Shown: positions 1 through 12,439 of the stretch, piece after piece | How positions within the stretch are numbered: the stretch's first letter is position 1 | Layout: each line of letters opens with the position of its first letter | NCBI GenBank assembly: GCA_039707465.1 | Contig: CM077658.1 | Location: 16,759,574 to 16,823,573, forward strand | DNA length: 64,000 nucleotides | Reading direction: 5' to 3' | DNA from: Rhabdophis nuchalis | Taxonomy: Eukaryota > Chordata > Lepidosauria > Squamata > Natricidae | Made by a program: the position numbers and the translations under genes | Notes under the pieces: generated by a model | What the model was told of the DNA's origin: nothing | What the model saw: only the letters and a program-made list of their open reading frames with translations | Databases searched by the model: none

Positions 1-635
1 CCTCATTCTAACATTGGGGGGAAACTAAAGGATGAATAGATTTTGGTTCAGAGATCTGTTGAAATCCCTTCTCCAGAGGGTCCTGGCTGCAGGGGGATCC
101 ATGGAGGGTAGGGTTTAAAAAAAAGCCAAGATGGTGGCAGCTCAGAGCTACCTTTTCTTTTTTTCCAATTCCCTGCCCTTCCCCCCACTGGACATCCCTG
201 TCTGTTCACACACCTACAGAGCCATAGATCTAGCAAGTGGATCTTTAGGCAGTTCTCATTCAGTCGATGGATGATCATCGGTCTTTACTGTGACTGATGC
301 TCATGCGTTAAAGGAGAGTGAGCCCCTTCAAGCCCAACACCGGCTCAGAGCTTGGCTTCCCAGAGCTACTAGGAAAAAAGCCTCTTGAAGTCTTCACCTG
401 CTTCCCTTGGACTACATTTAATTATCACATGTCAAGAGGAGACATAAATCATCCCTCTGCAGAGATCGCCCGCAATGTCTCCAGAGGGTGGACATGCACA
501 AGCCCAACTGAGTTTAGAATGAGGAGGGGGAGAACCCCACCACCCTCCAATATTTAGAACGAGTCATCTGCATAGTGAACTCTATTTTTGTCAAACAACA
601 GCCAATTCTTTAGATCTTGTTGATTTATTTATTTA

Positions 636-912
636 TGAAGGGAGGGAGGGAGGGGGGAAGAGAGGGAGGAGGGAAGGAAGGAAATAAGGAAGGAGAAAGA
701 GAAGCGTGGAAGGGAGGAAGAGAGGGAGGGGGTGGAAGGAAATAAGGGAGGGAGGAAGGAAAGAGCAGGAGAAGGGAGAGGGAGAGGAAGAGAGGGGGGA
801 GGGAAGGAAATAAGGAAGGAAGGATGGAAGGAAGGAGAAGGAGAAGGGAGGGAGGGGGAGGGGAGGAAATAAGGAAGGAAGGATAGAAGGAAGGAGAAGA
901 GAGGGAGGGAGG
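636..912. repeat. GGAA/GGGA purine-rich low-complexity tract
   Basis: Imperfect GGAA, GGGA and GAGA units, almost entirely purine on the plus strand, with a recurring internal phrase GGAAATAAGG. The minus-strand ORF across it is a low-complexity artefact. Confidence 0.95.
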
Positions 913-1639
913 ATTTAATGCATGCTTAACAGCAATGAATCTTAAGATCTCAATAGGACTGGCTAATTGGCTTTGCAAAGATGACAAAACCTTCTTTCCA
1001 CACAAATAGTGTTCAGTTTGAGAACCAGCTTCTCAGTTAATGAGAACTTAAGTACAAATGTTGAGACAGGAATGGATGGATGGATAGGTAGATAGATGAT
1101 AGATGACAGACAGACAGACCCCTGATAATGGTTAAATGCACACAGTATGAGATTCCAGTCAAACATCATCTTTAAAAAAAAACCTCTCATACCGTCTATG
1201 TCTGCCTTCTACTTAAGCCTCACCATTTAATTATTACTAGTCAACTTTATGTAGATTCCATTGCAGACAAACCAACCTCACCCCCCATTTCACTGATTTC
1301 AGTAGTGAGAGTACTAGTCAAAAGGGCTGCACTATGCAGTGGATCACCATAAAATCTGTCCCTGTACATATTCGCACACACACTTTTAAAAATGCCTGCA
1401 TGCACCCCTGTTGGAAGTGGAAGCTTTGAAAAAAAGAAGAAGCCTACGACTTTTAAGATAATGACTACCTTTCCAACCCTATTGAGCCAGCTTTTATGAG
1501 TGAGATTTCATGAGAGCCATTTTGCATTGGCCGTCCACATCTGGGCTCCGTTCAAAATGCTGCTGTGCACCTTGAAAGGTGGTTTGAGAAGAATTACTAC
1601 CTTGGCCTGAAGAAGGGGGAAGGGCTTGGCTGCAGAGGC

Positions 1640-1672
1640 GTGTGTGTGTTTGTGTGTGTGTGTGTGTGTGTT
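1640..1672. repeat. (GT)n microsatellite
   Basis: A GT dinucleotide run with one TTT interruption, directly before a CR1 tail fragment. Confidence 0.9.
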
Positions 1673-1684
1673 GCAATTTTAAAA

Positions 1685-1765
1685 TAATCATAGAATCATA
1701 GGGTTGGAAGGGCCCTTAGAGGTTTTCTAGTCCAACCCCCTGCTCGAGCCAGAGACCTTCTAGAT
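1685..1765 (-). mobile_element. CR1-like LINE, 3' terminal fragment
   Basis: The reverse strand shows the typical CR1 3' end. On the plus strand it reads AGAATCATAGGGTTGGAAGG, then a TCTAGTCCAACCCCCTGCTC block, matching other copies in this window. It is a 5'-truncated fragment of about 80 bp. Confidence 0.8.
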
Positions 1766-2189
1766 TATGTCACCATCTTGACTTTTTTTCACCACCCTGG
1801 TAGATGCTCTGTTTGGTTGGAAGATTATGAGGTGGAATCTTTTAAGGGATCGGCCTTTAATGATGACATTTCCTCTTCGGGAAAATTAAACCAGCTCCTT
1901 TTCTGGTTGATTGATTGATTGATGGACAGATGGGTCCTAAACACGGCTTTGTTCTGAACCTTTTGCACTGAAGGAAGACGACATGTATGGATTCCTTCTT
2001 GGTTTTGTAGCTTGATTGGCTGAGCTTGAATGACACTATTTCTGATGGCCTTCCTGTTGAACTTCATGCTCTTACAGTATTTCATTGTTTTATGACTTCA
2101 GTCAATTTCATGGTCCAAAGTACAGTTTTGGGAAAACAACATCCTCTTGAAAAACATCAGGACGTTTATTAAATTAATTGTTATTGATT

Positions 2190-2420
2190 ACTTTTGTTAG
2201 GTTTATATTGCCCTTCCTTCCCCCAAGAGCAAAAGAGAGTATAGGCTGGATCTCTTTCTCTCTTTGTCCTGCAACTGTGTAGGTTGGGTCGGCAGAGAAA
2301 GATTAACACAGCCCAAGTCACACAAACACACACACATAGACACACAGAGGGATTTTCATGGATGAGAGTAGATTTGATCTTCCCAATCCTGGTCCAGCAT
2401 CTGGACCACTACAAATGTCT
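2190..2420 (-). mobile_element. SINE type D fragment, reverse orientation (degenerate)
   Basis: Shares with the 3380-3600 copy the order: short polymeric tail, GTAGGTTGGGTCGGC, then CCCAAGTCACAC, then a degraded tRNA-like head ending CTGGACCACTAC. It is diverged, so the limits are rough. Confidence 0.5.
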
Positions 2421-2654
2421 AGGCCTATTTGGATGACTGTATCTCTCCCCCTTATAATTCTTACTGAAGTAATTCCAATTCTATAAAGGAATACAGATCA
2501 ACACTACAAAAAGGACTGACCACTTTATTATATTTTTACGATTCAAAGGGCAGCTCTCCAAGTCCAACCTTACCATACTACCCTAGTTGACTGCAATCAT
2601 ATTTTACTTACTCTTTATTGAACTTGTAGCCTATATAGTTCTGTCTGTCTGCCA

Positions 2655-3000
2655 ACCCATCCATCCATCCATCCATCCATCCATCCATCCATCCATCCAT
2701 CCATCCATCTATTTATGTCTATCCAACTGTCCACCTATCCGTCCGTCCATCCATCCATCCATCCATCCATCCATCCATCCATCCATCTCTCTCTCTATCC
2801 ATCTGTCTACATCTCTATCCATCTGTCTGTCTATCCATCCATCAGTCTATCTATCCATCCATCTGTCTATCTGTCTATCCATCTGTCTATCTCTCTATTC
2901 ATCTGTCTGTCCATCCATCCATCCATCCGTCTATCCATCTGTCTATCCATCCATCTGTCCATCTATCTGTCTATCCATCTATCCACCCACCCACCCATCT
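2655..3000. repeat. Compound (CATC)n / (TCTG)n / (TCTA)n microsatellite
   Basis: Two (ATCC)n blocks near 2655-2708 and 2744-2786, followed by mixed ATCC, TCTG and TCTA units. Open reading frames made of Ile-His-Pro-Ser repeats across it are artefacts. Confidence 0.95.
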
Positions 3001-3379
3001 AATTTAACATATGTCTGTCATCTCTCTACCAAAGTTAGCTGAAAGGCAAGAACATCTGTAAACAAAGGCCTTAGGACCAACCAAAATGTCACCAAAACAT
3101 TTCTCTAATTTTTTTTCTTAGTAAAAGTCTACAATAATCCTAAAAAATGTGTCAGTAGAAGCAATAACAAGAATTTATGGAATTCTATCTATCTGCGTGA
3201 GATCCTTCTTCTCATCCTAAAGCTGAGAATGGATGGAAATCAGTGTTTATGCTACGATGCACGGAATTCATTTTTCCTCCATCTGTTCTTCCCCAGTATA
3301 GGTTGGTAATGATCTGAGTGGATCCCCCTGAAGTCTATAATTTTATTTTATTATATTATTATTGCATTTTATTGATTTT

Positions 3380-3600
3380 ATTTTTTAATTTTATTATCTC
3401 CCACCTTCAAAGCTACGAACACGTAGCATCTAATATTCCTTCCTTCTCCTATTTTCCCTACAACAATCTTGTGAGGTGGGTTGGGCTGTGAGGTTGCGAC
3501 TAGCCCCAAACCATCCAAGTGGCTTCCATGCCTAAGGCGGAACTAGAATTCACAGGCTCACGGTTTCAAGCCAGGTGCCTGAACCCCCTAAACCAACCTA
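3380..3600 (-). mobile_element. SINE type D, reverse orientation
   Basis: The plus strand reads TTGTGAGGTGGGTTGGGCTG, then GCTTCCATGCCTAAGGCGGA, then a tRNA-like B-box complement and CTAAACCAACCTAGG. This is the reverse of the copy at 50695. An AT-rich 3' tail lies at its left (about 3345-3395). Confidence 0.75.
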
Positions 3601-4498
3601 GGTCTCATTCACTGAGAGAGAGATTGCTTGTATCCTACTGCATGTGGTGTCTGCGTACTGGACTGCCTCCACCCTAACCAGAACTGAAATCATATTAGTT
3701 ATCAGTAGCACCATCCATCTCTGCTCTCCCATTCGATCTGTAGAAGCTTACATGTTTACCACATCAGGACCAAAGATGTATAAACTGTGGGTCTGGCTGG
3801 CTCAACCCCTTTTTACCCTGGACAGTGTATTCAGAAGGCCAGGACAGAGGGGGAATGCCCCCCCTCCTCTCCTGACGTGATGATTTTCATCTGAGTGGCA
3901 AACTTTCCTGTAAATGCTGCGAAGCCTCCAGGTTGAAGGATTAGACTACGGCTCACCATCATTCAGAAAGAATGCTTTTGAAAACTGAAACCACGAATCT
4001 CAGCTCGAAAAATTGGAAAAAGCCAGGGTGTAAACTATGGGTTTCCTAATACGTCGCAGTGATGTCGTTCACTAGTTATCGGGCACCGTAACATACAGAA
4101 TAAGCAGAAACATCTGAACATGCACCCAGATGCGCACGAGAGCCTAGGTGGTGACATCATGCCCTGGATATGGTCTCTGAACTTTGATATCTCCTCCACC
4201 TTTGACCCTTCAGAGGCTAATGAACACTCGTGAACTAGGCACAGGTCCATTATTATTTTGAGCACCCGTGGAAAGGACTGCATAAATGGTCCCCTTGGGT
4301 TGGTTCTGTACTTTGCCTGCGTGTCTGAATTCGCTCCCGAGACAGAAACCCCCCAGAAAAAATGCAGTTTGGTTGCTTATGTTGCTAAAACGCTGCTTTT
4401 GAAGTCTCCTCCGTTTCTACCAACCACACAGGACTCAGTAGCAAATCACGTTAATTGATAGTGGGGGAATGTAATTGCATCATTGGGAAGTGGGTTTA

Positions 4499-5242
<744 letters not shown>

Positions 5243-5970
5243 CTAAAGCCAGAGAGGCAAGCCAAAACCCGGCACCAGGGCAATTTCTCAGCCTCCTTAA
5301 ACCCATGGAGACATCGCCACACAAACAGGTCCCCTGGTTGTACACAATCACAAACACCAAGAAACAAAGAAAACAAAAAAACCAAAGGAAATCTGAAAAG
5401 ATTTCTAAGCAAACCCTTGGAATGCCAAAGACCTTCCTGAAGTCATTCTTCCAATTCCGAAGAGGGCACCCATCTCCCTGCGTGCCAGCCAGTAAGTTCA
5501 CCAGCCCTCCTTCCTTCCTTTGAATGAGGGACTGGGGGAACCCCCCTCCTCCTCCCCAATACCAGGTAGACCCCCCCCTCCTCATCACTGCAGTCTCGGC
5601 ACCCATCCATGTCAGACAAGGAGCCCCTAAAAGTTTGCAGAAACCCTTCCTTCCTCCCCTCCCCTCGGATGCTCGGGCAGCACCCATGCTTTGCCCCCCT
5701 TTTGGCAGCCGTGAGGCTTTGGGGACGGGCGTCCTGGTACCCCCACCATTTCCCACAGTCTCCGGTTTAGCTTTGATTTTTTTTTCCCGCCCTCTCTGCA
5801 GCAGAGTGCAGCTGGCCCCCAATCCTGCAGCTTTCGCTGTGTGTTTTGCATGCACCCTTTGGCTTCAGCCTCTAAACCGTGCATTTGCAGCCGTGGGAGG
5901 TGGGGGTGGGGGCTACTTATGACCCATTGCTGCCCCTAACAGGGAGTCATTTTTCCCCCACCCTCTGTCC

Positions 5971-6020
5971 CTCTGCCTCTGTCTCTCTCTTTCTGTCTCT
6001 CTCTCTCTCTCTCTCTCTCA
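5971..6020. repeat. (TC)n microsatellite in VSTM2B intron 1
   Basis: A TC dinucleotide run with a few G and T interruptions. Confidence 0.9.
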
Positions 6021-6271
6021 TTTCTCTATCCCCAACATGCCTAGCAATTTAGCAATTGAGTGTTTTGCCTTTCAGAAAACAGATGTGTTAATAAACATTG
6101 CGCTGATTTTTTTTTCTTTAAAAAAAAAATAACCGTGGCGACTGCACAGAAGGGTAGGCTCTCTGGCAGTCACCCCCTCCCCTCCCTTCCCTTGCTATCC
6201 ACGTTCGACCTGCCTTATTTTGCTACCTAGAGTACCCCCCCCCCCAAAGGCGAGAAGTTTTTAGGACTTAC

Positions 6272-6344
6272 CCTGTACTAGGAGCAGCAAAGGAGCATTA
6301 AGCATCAAGTAAGACAGGGCGCCGAATAGCCCTCGATTTTCCAT
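6272..6344 (-). CDS. VSTM2B: VSTM2B exon 1, coding part (signal peptide)
   Basis: Read on the minus strand, this codes 24 residues beginning MENRGLFGALSYL and ending APLLLLVQ, plus one base of a split Ala codon, then a consensus donor GTAAGT. The hydrophobic Leu-rich stretch is a signal peptide. It resembles the start of mammalian VSTM2B as I know it (short charged N-terminus, GALxYL, Leu-rich core). Splicing to exon 2 completes the Ala codon and continues directly into TFTEVPKD, as in that protein. The start codon has G at -3 and G at +4, a strong context. VSTM2B is a poorly characterised neural Ig-V-set protein thought to enter the secretory pathway; its ligand is unknown. The start and frame are well supported; the transcription start is not visible. 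Confidence 0.9.
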
Positions 6345-6349
6345 CTCAT
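6305..6349 (-). promoter_or_regulatory. Short upstream ORF overlapping the VSTM2B start codon
   Basis: An ATG lies 5 bases upstream of the VSTM2B start in another frame (ATGAGATGG). It opens a 14-codon ORF that ends at TGA inside exon 1. Its context is weak (T at -3, A at +4) while the main start is strong. Both ATGs and the stop are seen; a role in translational control is inference. Confidence 0.45.
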
Positions 6350-6507
6350 AAATGTCTCCTTTAAGGTGCAAATGAACAAGAGGAGGGGAAAACAAAATCG
6401 GGAGGAATGGTCCTCACTCCGCCGGGCTAGGAATTCTTCAATCCCATGGCAAAGCGTAGATCTCTAGACAAGAGTGTTGGCCACCGGTTGTCCAGGATTC
6501 GGTTAAA

Positions 6508-6531
6508 TCATCATCATCATCATCATCATCG
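6508..6531. repeat. (ATC)n trinucleotide repeat upstream of exon 1
   Basis: About eight ATC units followed by diverged ACC/ATC units, within the probable 5' UTR or proximal promoter. Confidence 0.9.
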
Positions 6532-7070
6532 CCACCGCCACCATCACCACCAAAACAAAACAAGAGATAGCTTCTAAAAAATCAAGCCGCCTTCCGAGTC
6601 CAACAGGCTCAACAGTGTGGTTTTCGCCTCCTCTCCCCCTCCTCCTCTGCTTCTGGAAGCTCGAATTAAATCCACATCCAGGTGGCCCCAAGGAAATCCA
6701 ATGGTCATGAGGTCTGGAAGCTTGGGTCCTGAAGCACAGAAGGGTAAATCTGGTCGGCTTCTTTCCTCCACCCTCCCCACAACGCCCCGTCTCTCTCTCC
6801 CCCCTCTTTCCTAAGGCAAAAACCCTCCGGTTCAACTTCCTTGCGTCGGGTGGGATTTTCCGGTGTCCAAAGAGAAGAGGGAGCGCCAGAATCGGCTGGC
6901 CAGACCCATCGGAGGTTGTATATTTTTGGCTTTCCCCCCCTGCCCCCTCCCCGCTTTCTCTTAAGGGATGGGTTGGGGTTTTTTTTTCCTTCCGAAGGAG
7001 ACGCCTGATCTCTGCAATATTCTTCTTTCTCTTCCGCCGCGCTCTGCTTTGCTCCTGCCAGATAAATCTG

Positions 7071-7201
<131 letters not shown>

Positions 7202-7420
7202 CTCCTCAGCGATGCAAGGTCCGAATTAAACGCAGGAATCAAAAGGCTGAATTCCTCCTGCTTTTTTTTTATTTAAAAAAATATTTTTTAACCCCCTCGC
7301 TTCGCGTCTCTCCAACGAAACACACACCGCTCAACCTATGCGAGGGACTTCGCTAGCTGACGTTCCCGGAGCGAGGCCGGTTCCGAAACGGAGACGGCGG
7401 GGGTGGGGTTAGGAAGGAGT

Positions 7421-7437
7421 GGGGGGGGGGGGGGGGG
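7421..7437. repeat. G17 homopolymer
   Basis: Seventeen consecutive G in a G-rich setting within the CpG-rich region; able in principle to form G-quadruplexes. Confidence 0.9.
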
Positions 7438-7689
7438 AGGGAAGGCAGGGAGCGAAATTAAATTGTGCCTCCCTGAAATCAAAAGGGGTCGCGTCGGAAA
7501 GCGACACGCCCCCCCCTCCACACCCCCGACACGGTCCCATCGCGCCATCCAAACTGGGGGGAGGGAAGGGAGGGGAGATGGAAGGGGAAGGCAACCCCCC
7601 CCCTAAACTGTCCATTTTTTTTTTGCTTGTCTGCTCGTTCGTCTTGCTCGAAGAGGGAGGGAAGGGGCAGGGAGGGGGCTGGGTGAGAG

Positions 7690-8115
7690 GAAGGGGGAAT
7701 CACCCTTCCCTCCCTCCTTCTCTCCCTCCCTCTCTCCTCTTTCCCTCCCTCCCTCCCTCTCTCTCTCCCTCCCTCCCTCTCTCTCTCCTCCCTCCCTCTC
7801 TCCTCCCTCTCTCTCTCCCTCTCTCCCTCCCTCTCCTCCCTCTCTCTCTCCTCCCTTCCTCCCTCTCTCCCTCCTCCCTCCCTCCCTCTCTCCCCCCCCT
7901 CCCTCTCTCCTCCCTCTCTCTCTCCCTCCCTCTCTCTCTCTCCTCCCTTCCTCCTTCTCTCTCTCCTCCCTTCCTCCCCCTCTCTCTCCCTCCCTCTCTC
8001 TCTCTCCCTCTCTCCCTCCCTCTCTCTCTCCTCCCTTCCTCCCTCTCTCTCTCCTCCCTTCCTCCCCCTCTCTCTCCCTCCCTCCCTCCCTCCCTTTCTC
8101 CCTCCCCCCTCTCCC
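7690..8115. repeat. CCCT/CTCT pyrimidine-rich tract in the CpG-rich region
   Basis: About 425 bp of nearly pure pyrimidine with recurrent CCCTCTCTCTCTCCTCCCTTCC-like phrases, suggesting short tandem duplications about 25-60 bp apart. The long ORFs on both strands here are low-complexity artefacts. Confidence 0.95.
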
Positions 8116-9419
8116 TGTTGAGGAGGGAGGGAAGTAGCCGATGGGGAAGCGCCTTCCACGAGAGACCAGCGCCTGGTGGTCCGAAGTGCGCTTCCCCACG
8201 TTCATCCCACGGGAGTCTCGCCCCAACCGGGGAGCAAAGAGAAGGGGAGGCGTCGCCTGCCACGAAGCCCCCTTTTTCTTTTTTTCTTCCTTTTGCAAAG
8301 AAGGAGCCTTCCCGAGCCATCCGGGCTAACAACATCCTAGAGGGAAGGGGGGAGGGTCTTTGGATGGATCCCCTTTGCTTCCCCCCCCCCCCCCCCCGCA
8401 CTCGCGAAAGCGCAAACTGTGCTTTAAGTTTCTGCAAAAGAAGACATACATCGGGTGGGTGGCTGGCGTGTGATCCCCAAGCCAAGACACCCTTCTCTCA
8501 AAGCCCGACCCCTTTTCGCAGGCCAGGGGATCCTCCGACACCCCCTCTTTCCCCTCCTTGCAAACGCGCCGGTTTATCCTGGCTGCAGGGGCGGAGTGGG
8601 ACGACGCCCCCTCCAACAACCCCCTCCTCACTCCCTCAGCAATAGTGGCCGTCACTTTCCTCCCCCCCCCCTACCGGCTTTTTTTTAAGCCATTCATAAC
8701 CCGGAGAGACCCCAGAAAAAAAAAGGGGGGGGGGTGTTAAAAGGAAAATGGACGGGTGGGGGTAGGGAGGGGAAGCCCGAAGGAGATTTAGATGGCTCGG
8801 AGGTCAATCAGATGCCCCCCGGCCCTTCCCCAATACCCAAATGTTGTCTCTTTGGTTCAAACGCGGGGTGCGGCTGCCTCTAGAGGAGCTGAGGGAGCAA
8901 GAAAGCTGGAGGGGAGGGGGAAGGAAATAGAGGGGGGGGTTGTTCTCCGTCTCCCCGTCTCCCCCTAGCTGGAAGTCTGCATCGGAGGGGCCGAAGTGTG
9001 CCGGAGCTCGGACCGAGGCGGGGGTGGTGAGTGAGTGAGTGACGGGGGTGGGTGGGGGGTGAGGGGAGCTGGAAGCGGGGACCGAACAGGAGGGAGACTA
9101 GTTGATTCAGTTCAAGATGGATTTCCGGCTTGGGAGGAACGGCTGCTGTCTGCTGCTGGGCCAGGGGAGGGAAGAGAGGGTGTGAGGGGCCCCGTTTCCC
9201 CATCCTCCGCGAAGGGACTTCGGAGAAGGGGCTGGTGGGTGGGGGGAAGGAGAGACTCACCTGCCCTCATCTTGAATTGCTGAATGTGGGCAGGGGGCGT
9301 TTGGAACATCTCCCCTCCCCCTTCTTTCTCAGATAACTAACCGGGCTTATCTCTCCCTGCCCTCCCCTTGCAATTCACTCCCTGTGGATACTTTTAAGGA
9401 GAAGGGGTGTGTGTTTAGC

Positions 9420-9850
9420 ATTATAGAAGGGAAGGAAAGAAGGGAGGGGGGGGGGAGAAAGAAAAGAAGAGAAAAATGGAAGGAAGGAAGAAATGGAGAA
9501 AGAAAGAGAAAGAGAAAAGAAGAAAGAAATGGAGAAAGGAAAGAGGAAAGAAAAAGGAAGAGAAAGGAAGAAAGAAATGGAGGGAGGGAGGGAGGAGGGA
9601 AGAAACGAATGGAGGAAGAAAGAAAAAGAAAGTAAGGAAAAAAGAAATGGAGGAAGGAAGGAAGAGAGGGCGAAAGAAGGAAGGAAGGAATGGAGTAAGA
9701 AAGAAAGGAAGAAAGAAATGGAGGAAGTAAGAAAAAAAAAGAAAGAAAAAAGGAGGAAAAAGAAAGAAAGAAAGAGGGGAGGAAAGGAAGGAAGGAAAGA
9801 AAGAAGGAAGCAAGAAAGCAAGGAAGTAAGAAGGCAAGGAAGGAAGGCAA
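9420..9850. repeat. GGAA/GAAA purine-rich tract
   Basis: About 430 bp of imperfect GGAA/GAAA units with recurring GAAAGAAATGGAG-like phrases, marking the end of the GC-rich promoter domain. ORFs across it are artefacts. Confidence 0.95.
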
Positions 9851-10525
9851 TAGCTGTCTAAGGATAAACCAAAATGGCTCAGAAACTCGTAACCTCTCTT
9901 GTTTTGTTGCCTTGCTTGCTCCTAGGAAAGACATCACAATCCTCTGGATTTAGGATTTGGAGGCAAAAAGCTCCTGTCACTACATTATGCCAGCCCCACA
10001 GGATGCCAGGCACGATCAAGTTTGACTTTGGGTAGCCGTTCTTCTGCCTGTGTCTCTTTCAGCCTGTGGTGCAATCCAGCATATGGGCATTTCTTTAACA
10101 TTCTGTGTATTGTTTGAATGCAGAAAACTGATCAATCCACTTGCTAATTGAGGAGCGTGGCACAAAATTCACTGGAAGGGAATATAAACTCCAGCTGCCT
10201 CCTGAAAAAAACCTTGCAAGCCTGGATGGAGGAGGAGGAGGGGGATGTGTAATCCATTGAGCATAGCTGGGCAGCTCATGAACAAATAAACCCCACCCTT
10301 GGTGGTGTTGGGAGGGGATACAGAGAGAGAGAGAGAGAGAGGGAAGGTCATTGCTACAAATTTGGTTGGACATACACTTTCTAGATTTAGTGGATCCTTT
10401 TAAAACTGCACTGGAGCTAATCTTTTAGATGCAGAGGTTCCCATCGCAAGATAGTAGGAAAATAAAATTCGGCAGTGTAGAATGAGAAAACAGGCTCTAA
10501 TCTAGACTGGAGGGAAATTCTGTAA
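9851..10525. other. Single-copy intergenic sequence, nothing recognised
   Basis: No exon, SINE or LINE signature seen. It contains a short (GA)n run at about 10322-10340. Confidence 0.6.
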
Positions 10526-10971
10526 CCGTGATGGCGAACCGATGGCATGTGTGCCACAGGTGGCACGTGGCGCCCTCTCTGCAGGCATCTGAGCCACCGC
10601 CTAGCTCAGTTTCACTGCGCATGCCTCCCGCCGGCATGAGGCAGATGTGTAGGCATGGGTGTGGGGGCAGGGGGGGTCGCAAGTGCATGAATGGGTTGGG
10701 GGGTAGTTTGCAGCACTCTCCGTGCCCCATTTTTGATTCCAGGCGTCTTCAGCGAGGCCTGCTAGGCCTAAAATGGTGCGCGGCGGTGTGCGTCACATGC
10801 ATGGAGGAGGTTGTGAGCATGCGTGGGGAAGCAGGGGGATCACAGGCATGCACGGAGCAATCATACGTGCATGGGCAGGGGCGCAGGGCTCATTGCATTA
10901 TGGGTGTGAGCATGCATGTGTGCATTCTCGCCCGCACACGCACACAAGGACAAAAAGGTTAGCTATCGCTG
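10526..10971. mobile_element. Non-autonomous hAT-type element
   Basis: The left end (CCGTGATGGCGAACC) and right end (GGTTAGCTATCGCTG) are imperfect inverted repeats. The flanks TTCTGTAA and CTCTATAA match at 6 of 8 positions, fitting an aged 8-bp hAT target duplication. The interior is GC-rich with repeated GCATG motifs and has no transposase. Confidence 0.75.
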
Positions 10972-11224
10972 CTCTATAATGCTACTGTTGTACCAGAGAA
11001 TGCAACTCATTGTTCAATGGACACGTAGCACCTTGAATTCCTCCATCCACAAGGATCCACGTTTAGTGTCTGACATCATTTCAGTTCTTAAGCCTGGAAC
11101 CAGGAGCAATTGCTCATTTCTGGAGGCTTTGGGGGCAGTGAGCTCATTGATACCACGATGCCGTTTCCTTCCAGTAGCTCTTCTTCCACTTGAGTGAACA
11201 GCCACAAGTAGTTCTGTTAATGGC

Positions 11225-11496
11225 CCTTTTCTTGCCTCAACTGCTAATCAAATCACTTTAGTTGGGGATCTCGCTTCCCGTTGTCTTTGCTTGTTAGAGG
11301 CTGGCTGGGAAAGTCACTAGGTGCAATCACATGACCCTGACATGCTGTAACTGTCAGGAGGACATACATGCCTGTTGTCAAGCGGCTGAATTTTGATTGT
11401 GTGAATGTAGGGATGGTGCAATGCTCATAAGTGTCAGGATGGGCTGTAAGCCACTTTTTTTGAGTGTCGTAGTCTTTAAGCGAATGATTGTGACAC
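11225..11496 (+). mobile_element. Tigger-like element, 3' half (diverged)
   Basis: Collinear with the right half of the copy at 15857-16216. Both share ATCACATGACCC, ACTGTCA, GATTTTGATTGTGTGA-like and CACTTTTTTTGAGTG phrases. It lacks the left end and is an old fragment. Confidence 0.6.
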
Positions 11497-11514
11497 AAGG
11501 AGGACCTGCATTAT

Positions 11515-11725
11515 TAGGAGCCCTGGTGGCACAATGGTTAGAATGCAATATTGCAGGCTAATTCTGCCCACTGTCAGCAGTTCGATCCTGATGAACTCAA
11601 GGATGACTCAGCCTTCCATCCTTCCGAGGTGGGTAAAATGAGGACCCAGATTGTTGGGGGCAAGATGGTGACTCTGTAAAACACTGTAAAGTGATATATA
11701 AGTCTAAGTGCTACTGCTATCATCT
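11515..11725 (+). mobile_element. SINE type B, full-length
   Basis: The tRNA-like head has A-box-like TGGCACAATGGTTAG and B-box-like AGTTCGATCC. A conserved body follows (GTGGGTAAAATGAGGACCCAGATTG in short form) and it ends with AAGTGCTACTGCTAT. Confidence 0.85.
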
Positions 11726-11726
11726 A

Positions 11727-11733
11727 TCATCCT

Positions 11734-11790
<57 letters not shown>
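11727..11790. repeat. (TCTG)n microsatellite
   Basis: About fifteen TCTG units at the tail of the preceding SINE and directly before another SINE copy, as expected for growth from a SINE 3' end. Confidence 0.9.
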
Positions 11791-11946
11791 GGTGCATTGG
11801 TTAGAATGCAGTATTGCAGGCTGACTGTGCCCACTGCCAGCAGTTTGATCCTGATCAGCGCAAGGTTGACTCAGCCTTCCATCCTTCTGAGGTCAGTAAA
11901 ACGAGGACACAAATTATTTGGGGTGCTAAGTGCTATTGCTATTATT
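11790..11946 (+). mobile_element. SINE type B, second copy
   Basis: Begins inside the tRNA-like head (GGTGCATTGGTTAGAATGC) and ends GTGCTATTGCTATT. It is internally shortened: the body jumps from ACACAAATTATTTGGGG to the tail. Confidence 0.8.
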
Positions 11947-11949
11947 TTA

Positions 11950-12437
11950 AGAGCCCTGGTGATGCAGTGTTTAGGATGCAGTGTTGGAGGCTCACTCTGC
12001 CCACCTCCTGGAGTTCAATCCTCCTGGGGCTCAAAGTTGACTTCCATCCTTTTGAGGCTGATAAAATGAGGATCAGTGGTGGGTTTCAAATTTTTTAGAA
12101 CCTACTCTCTAGGTGTGGCCTATTTTGTGGGCGTGGCTTGGCAGTCACGTGACAGGGTGGGAGTGGCCACCTTTTAAAATGTGGTGAAACTCATTTAACA
12201 ACGCTCTTGCAGGCCAGATTTACTTCCAGGTACGCCAGTGGAACCCCCTCTCACCGGTTCTCTAAATTTCACCAACCGGTTCTCGTGAGTAGGTGCGAGC
12301 CTGCAGAAATCCACCACTGATGAGGATCCAGATTGTTGGGGCCAATATGCTGATAATTGTAAAGTGCCCAGAAGGTACTGTAAAGCACTATGGGGCCATA
12401 TATAACTTTAAGTGCTACTGCTATTATTTTTCAATAT
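11950..12437 (+). mobile_element. SINE type B, third copy, split by a hAT-type element
   Basis: The head starts AGAGCCCTGGTGATGCAGTG. The body is cut at 12073 and resumes at 12320 with GATCCAGATTGTTGGGGCC, ending GTGCTACTGCTATT. Removing the insert and one copy of the target repeat restores a collinear SINE. Confidence 0.85.
12074..12319. mobile_element. hAT-type non-autonomous element (246 bp) with perfect 8-bp target duplication
   Basis: The ends are inverted (CAGTGGTGGGTTTC and AATCCACCACTG). The element is flanked on both sides by ATGAGGAT, an exact 8-bp duplication typical of hAT transposition. There is no coding capacity. The same family is at 56881-57335, with fragments at 53641 and 60853. 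Confidence 0.9.
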
Positions 12438-12439
12438 TT

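Noticed and set aside
2587..3042. Repeated Ile-His-Pro-Ser protein
   Set aside because: Pure (ATCC)n microsatellite translation. The same happens at 19123-19584 and 46135-46539.
7419..8645. 408-residue plus-strand ORF and Arg/Glu/Gly-rich minus-strand ORFs
   Set aside because: Translation of CCCT/CTCT repeats plus CpG-rich DNA; no recognisable domain and no consistent frame.
11727..11790. CRISPR-like regular repeats
   Set aside because: Tetranucleotide microsatellite with no spacers, in a vertebrate genome. The 160-182-bp units at 39869 also lack unique spacers.
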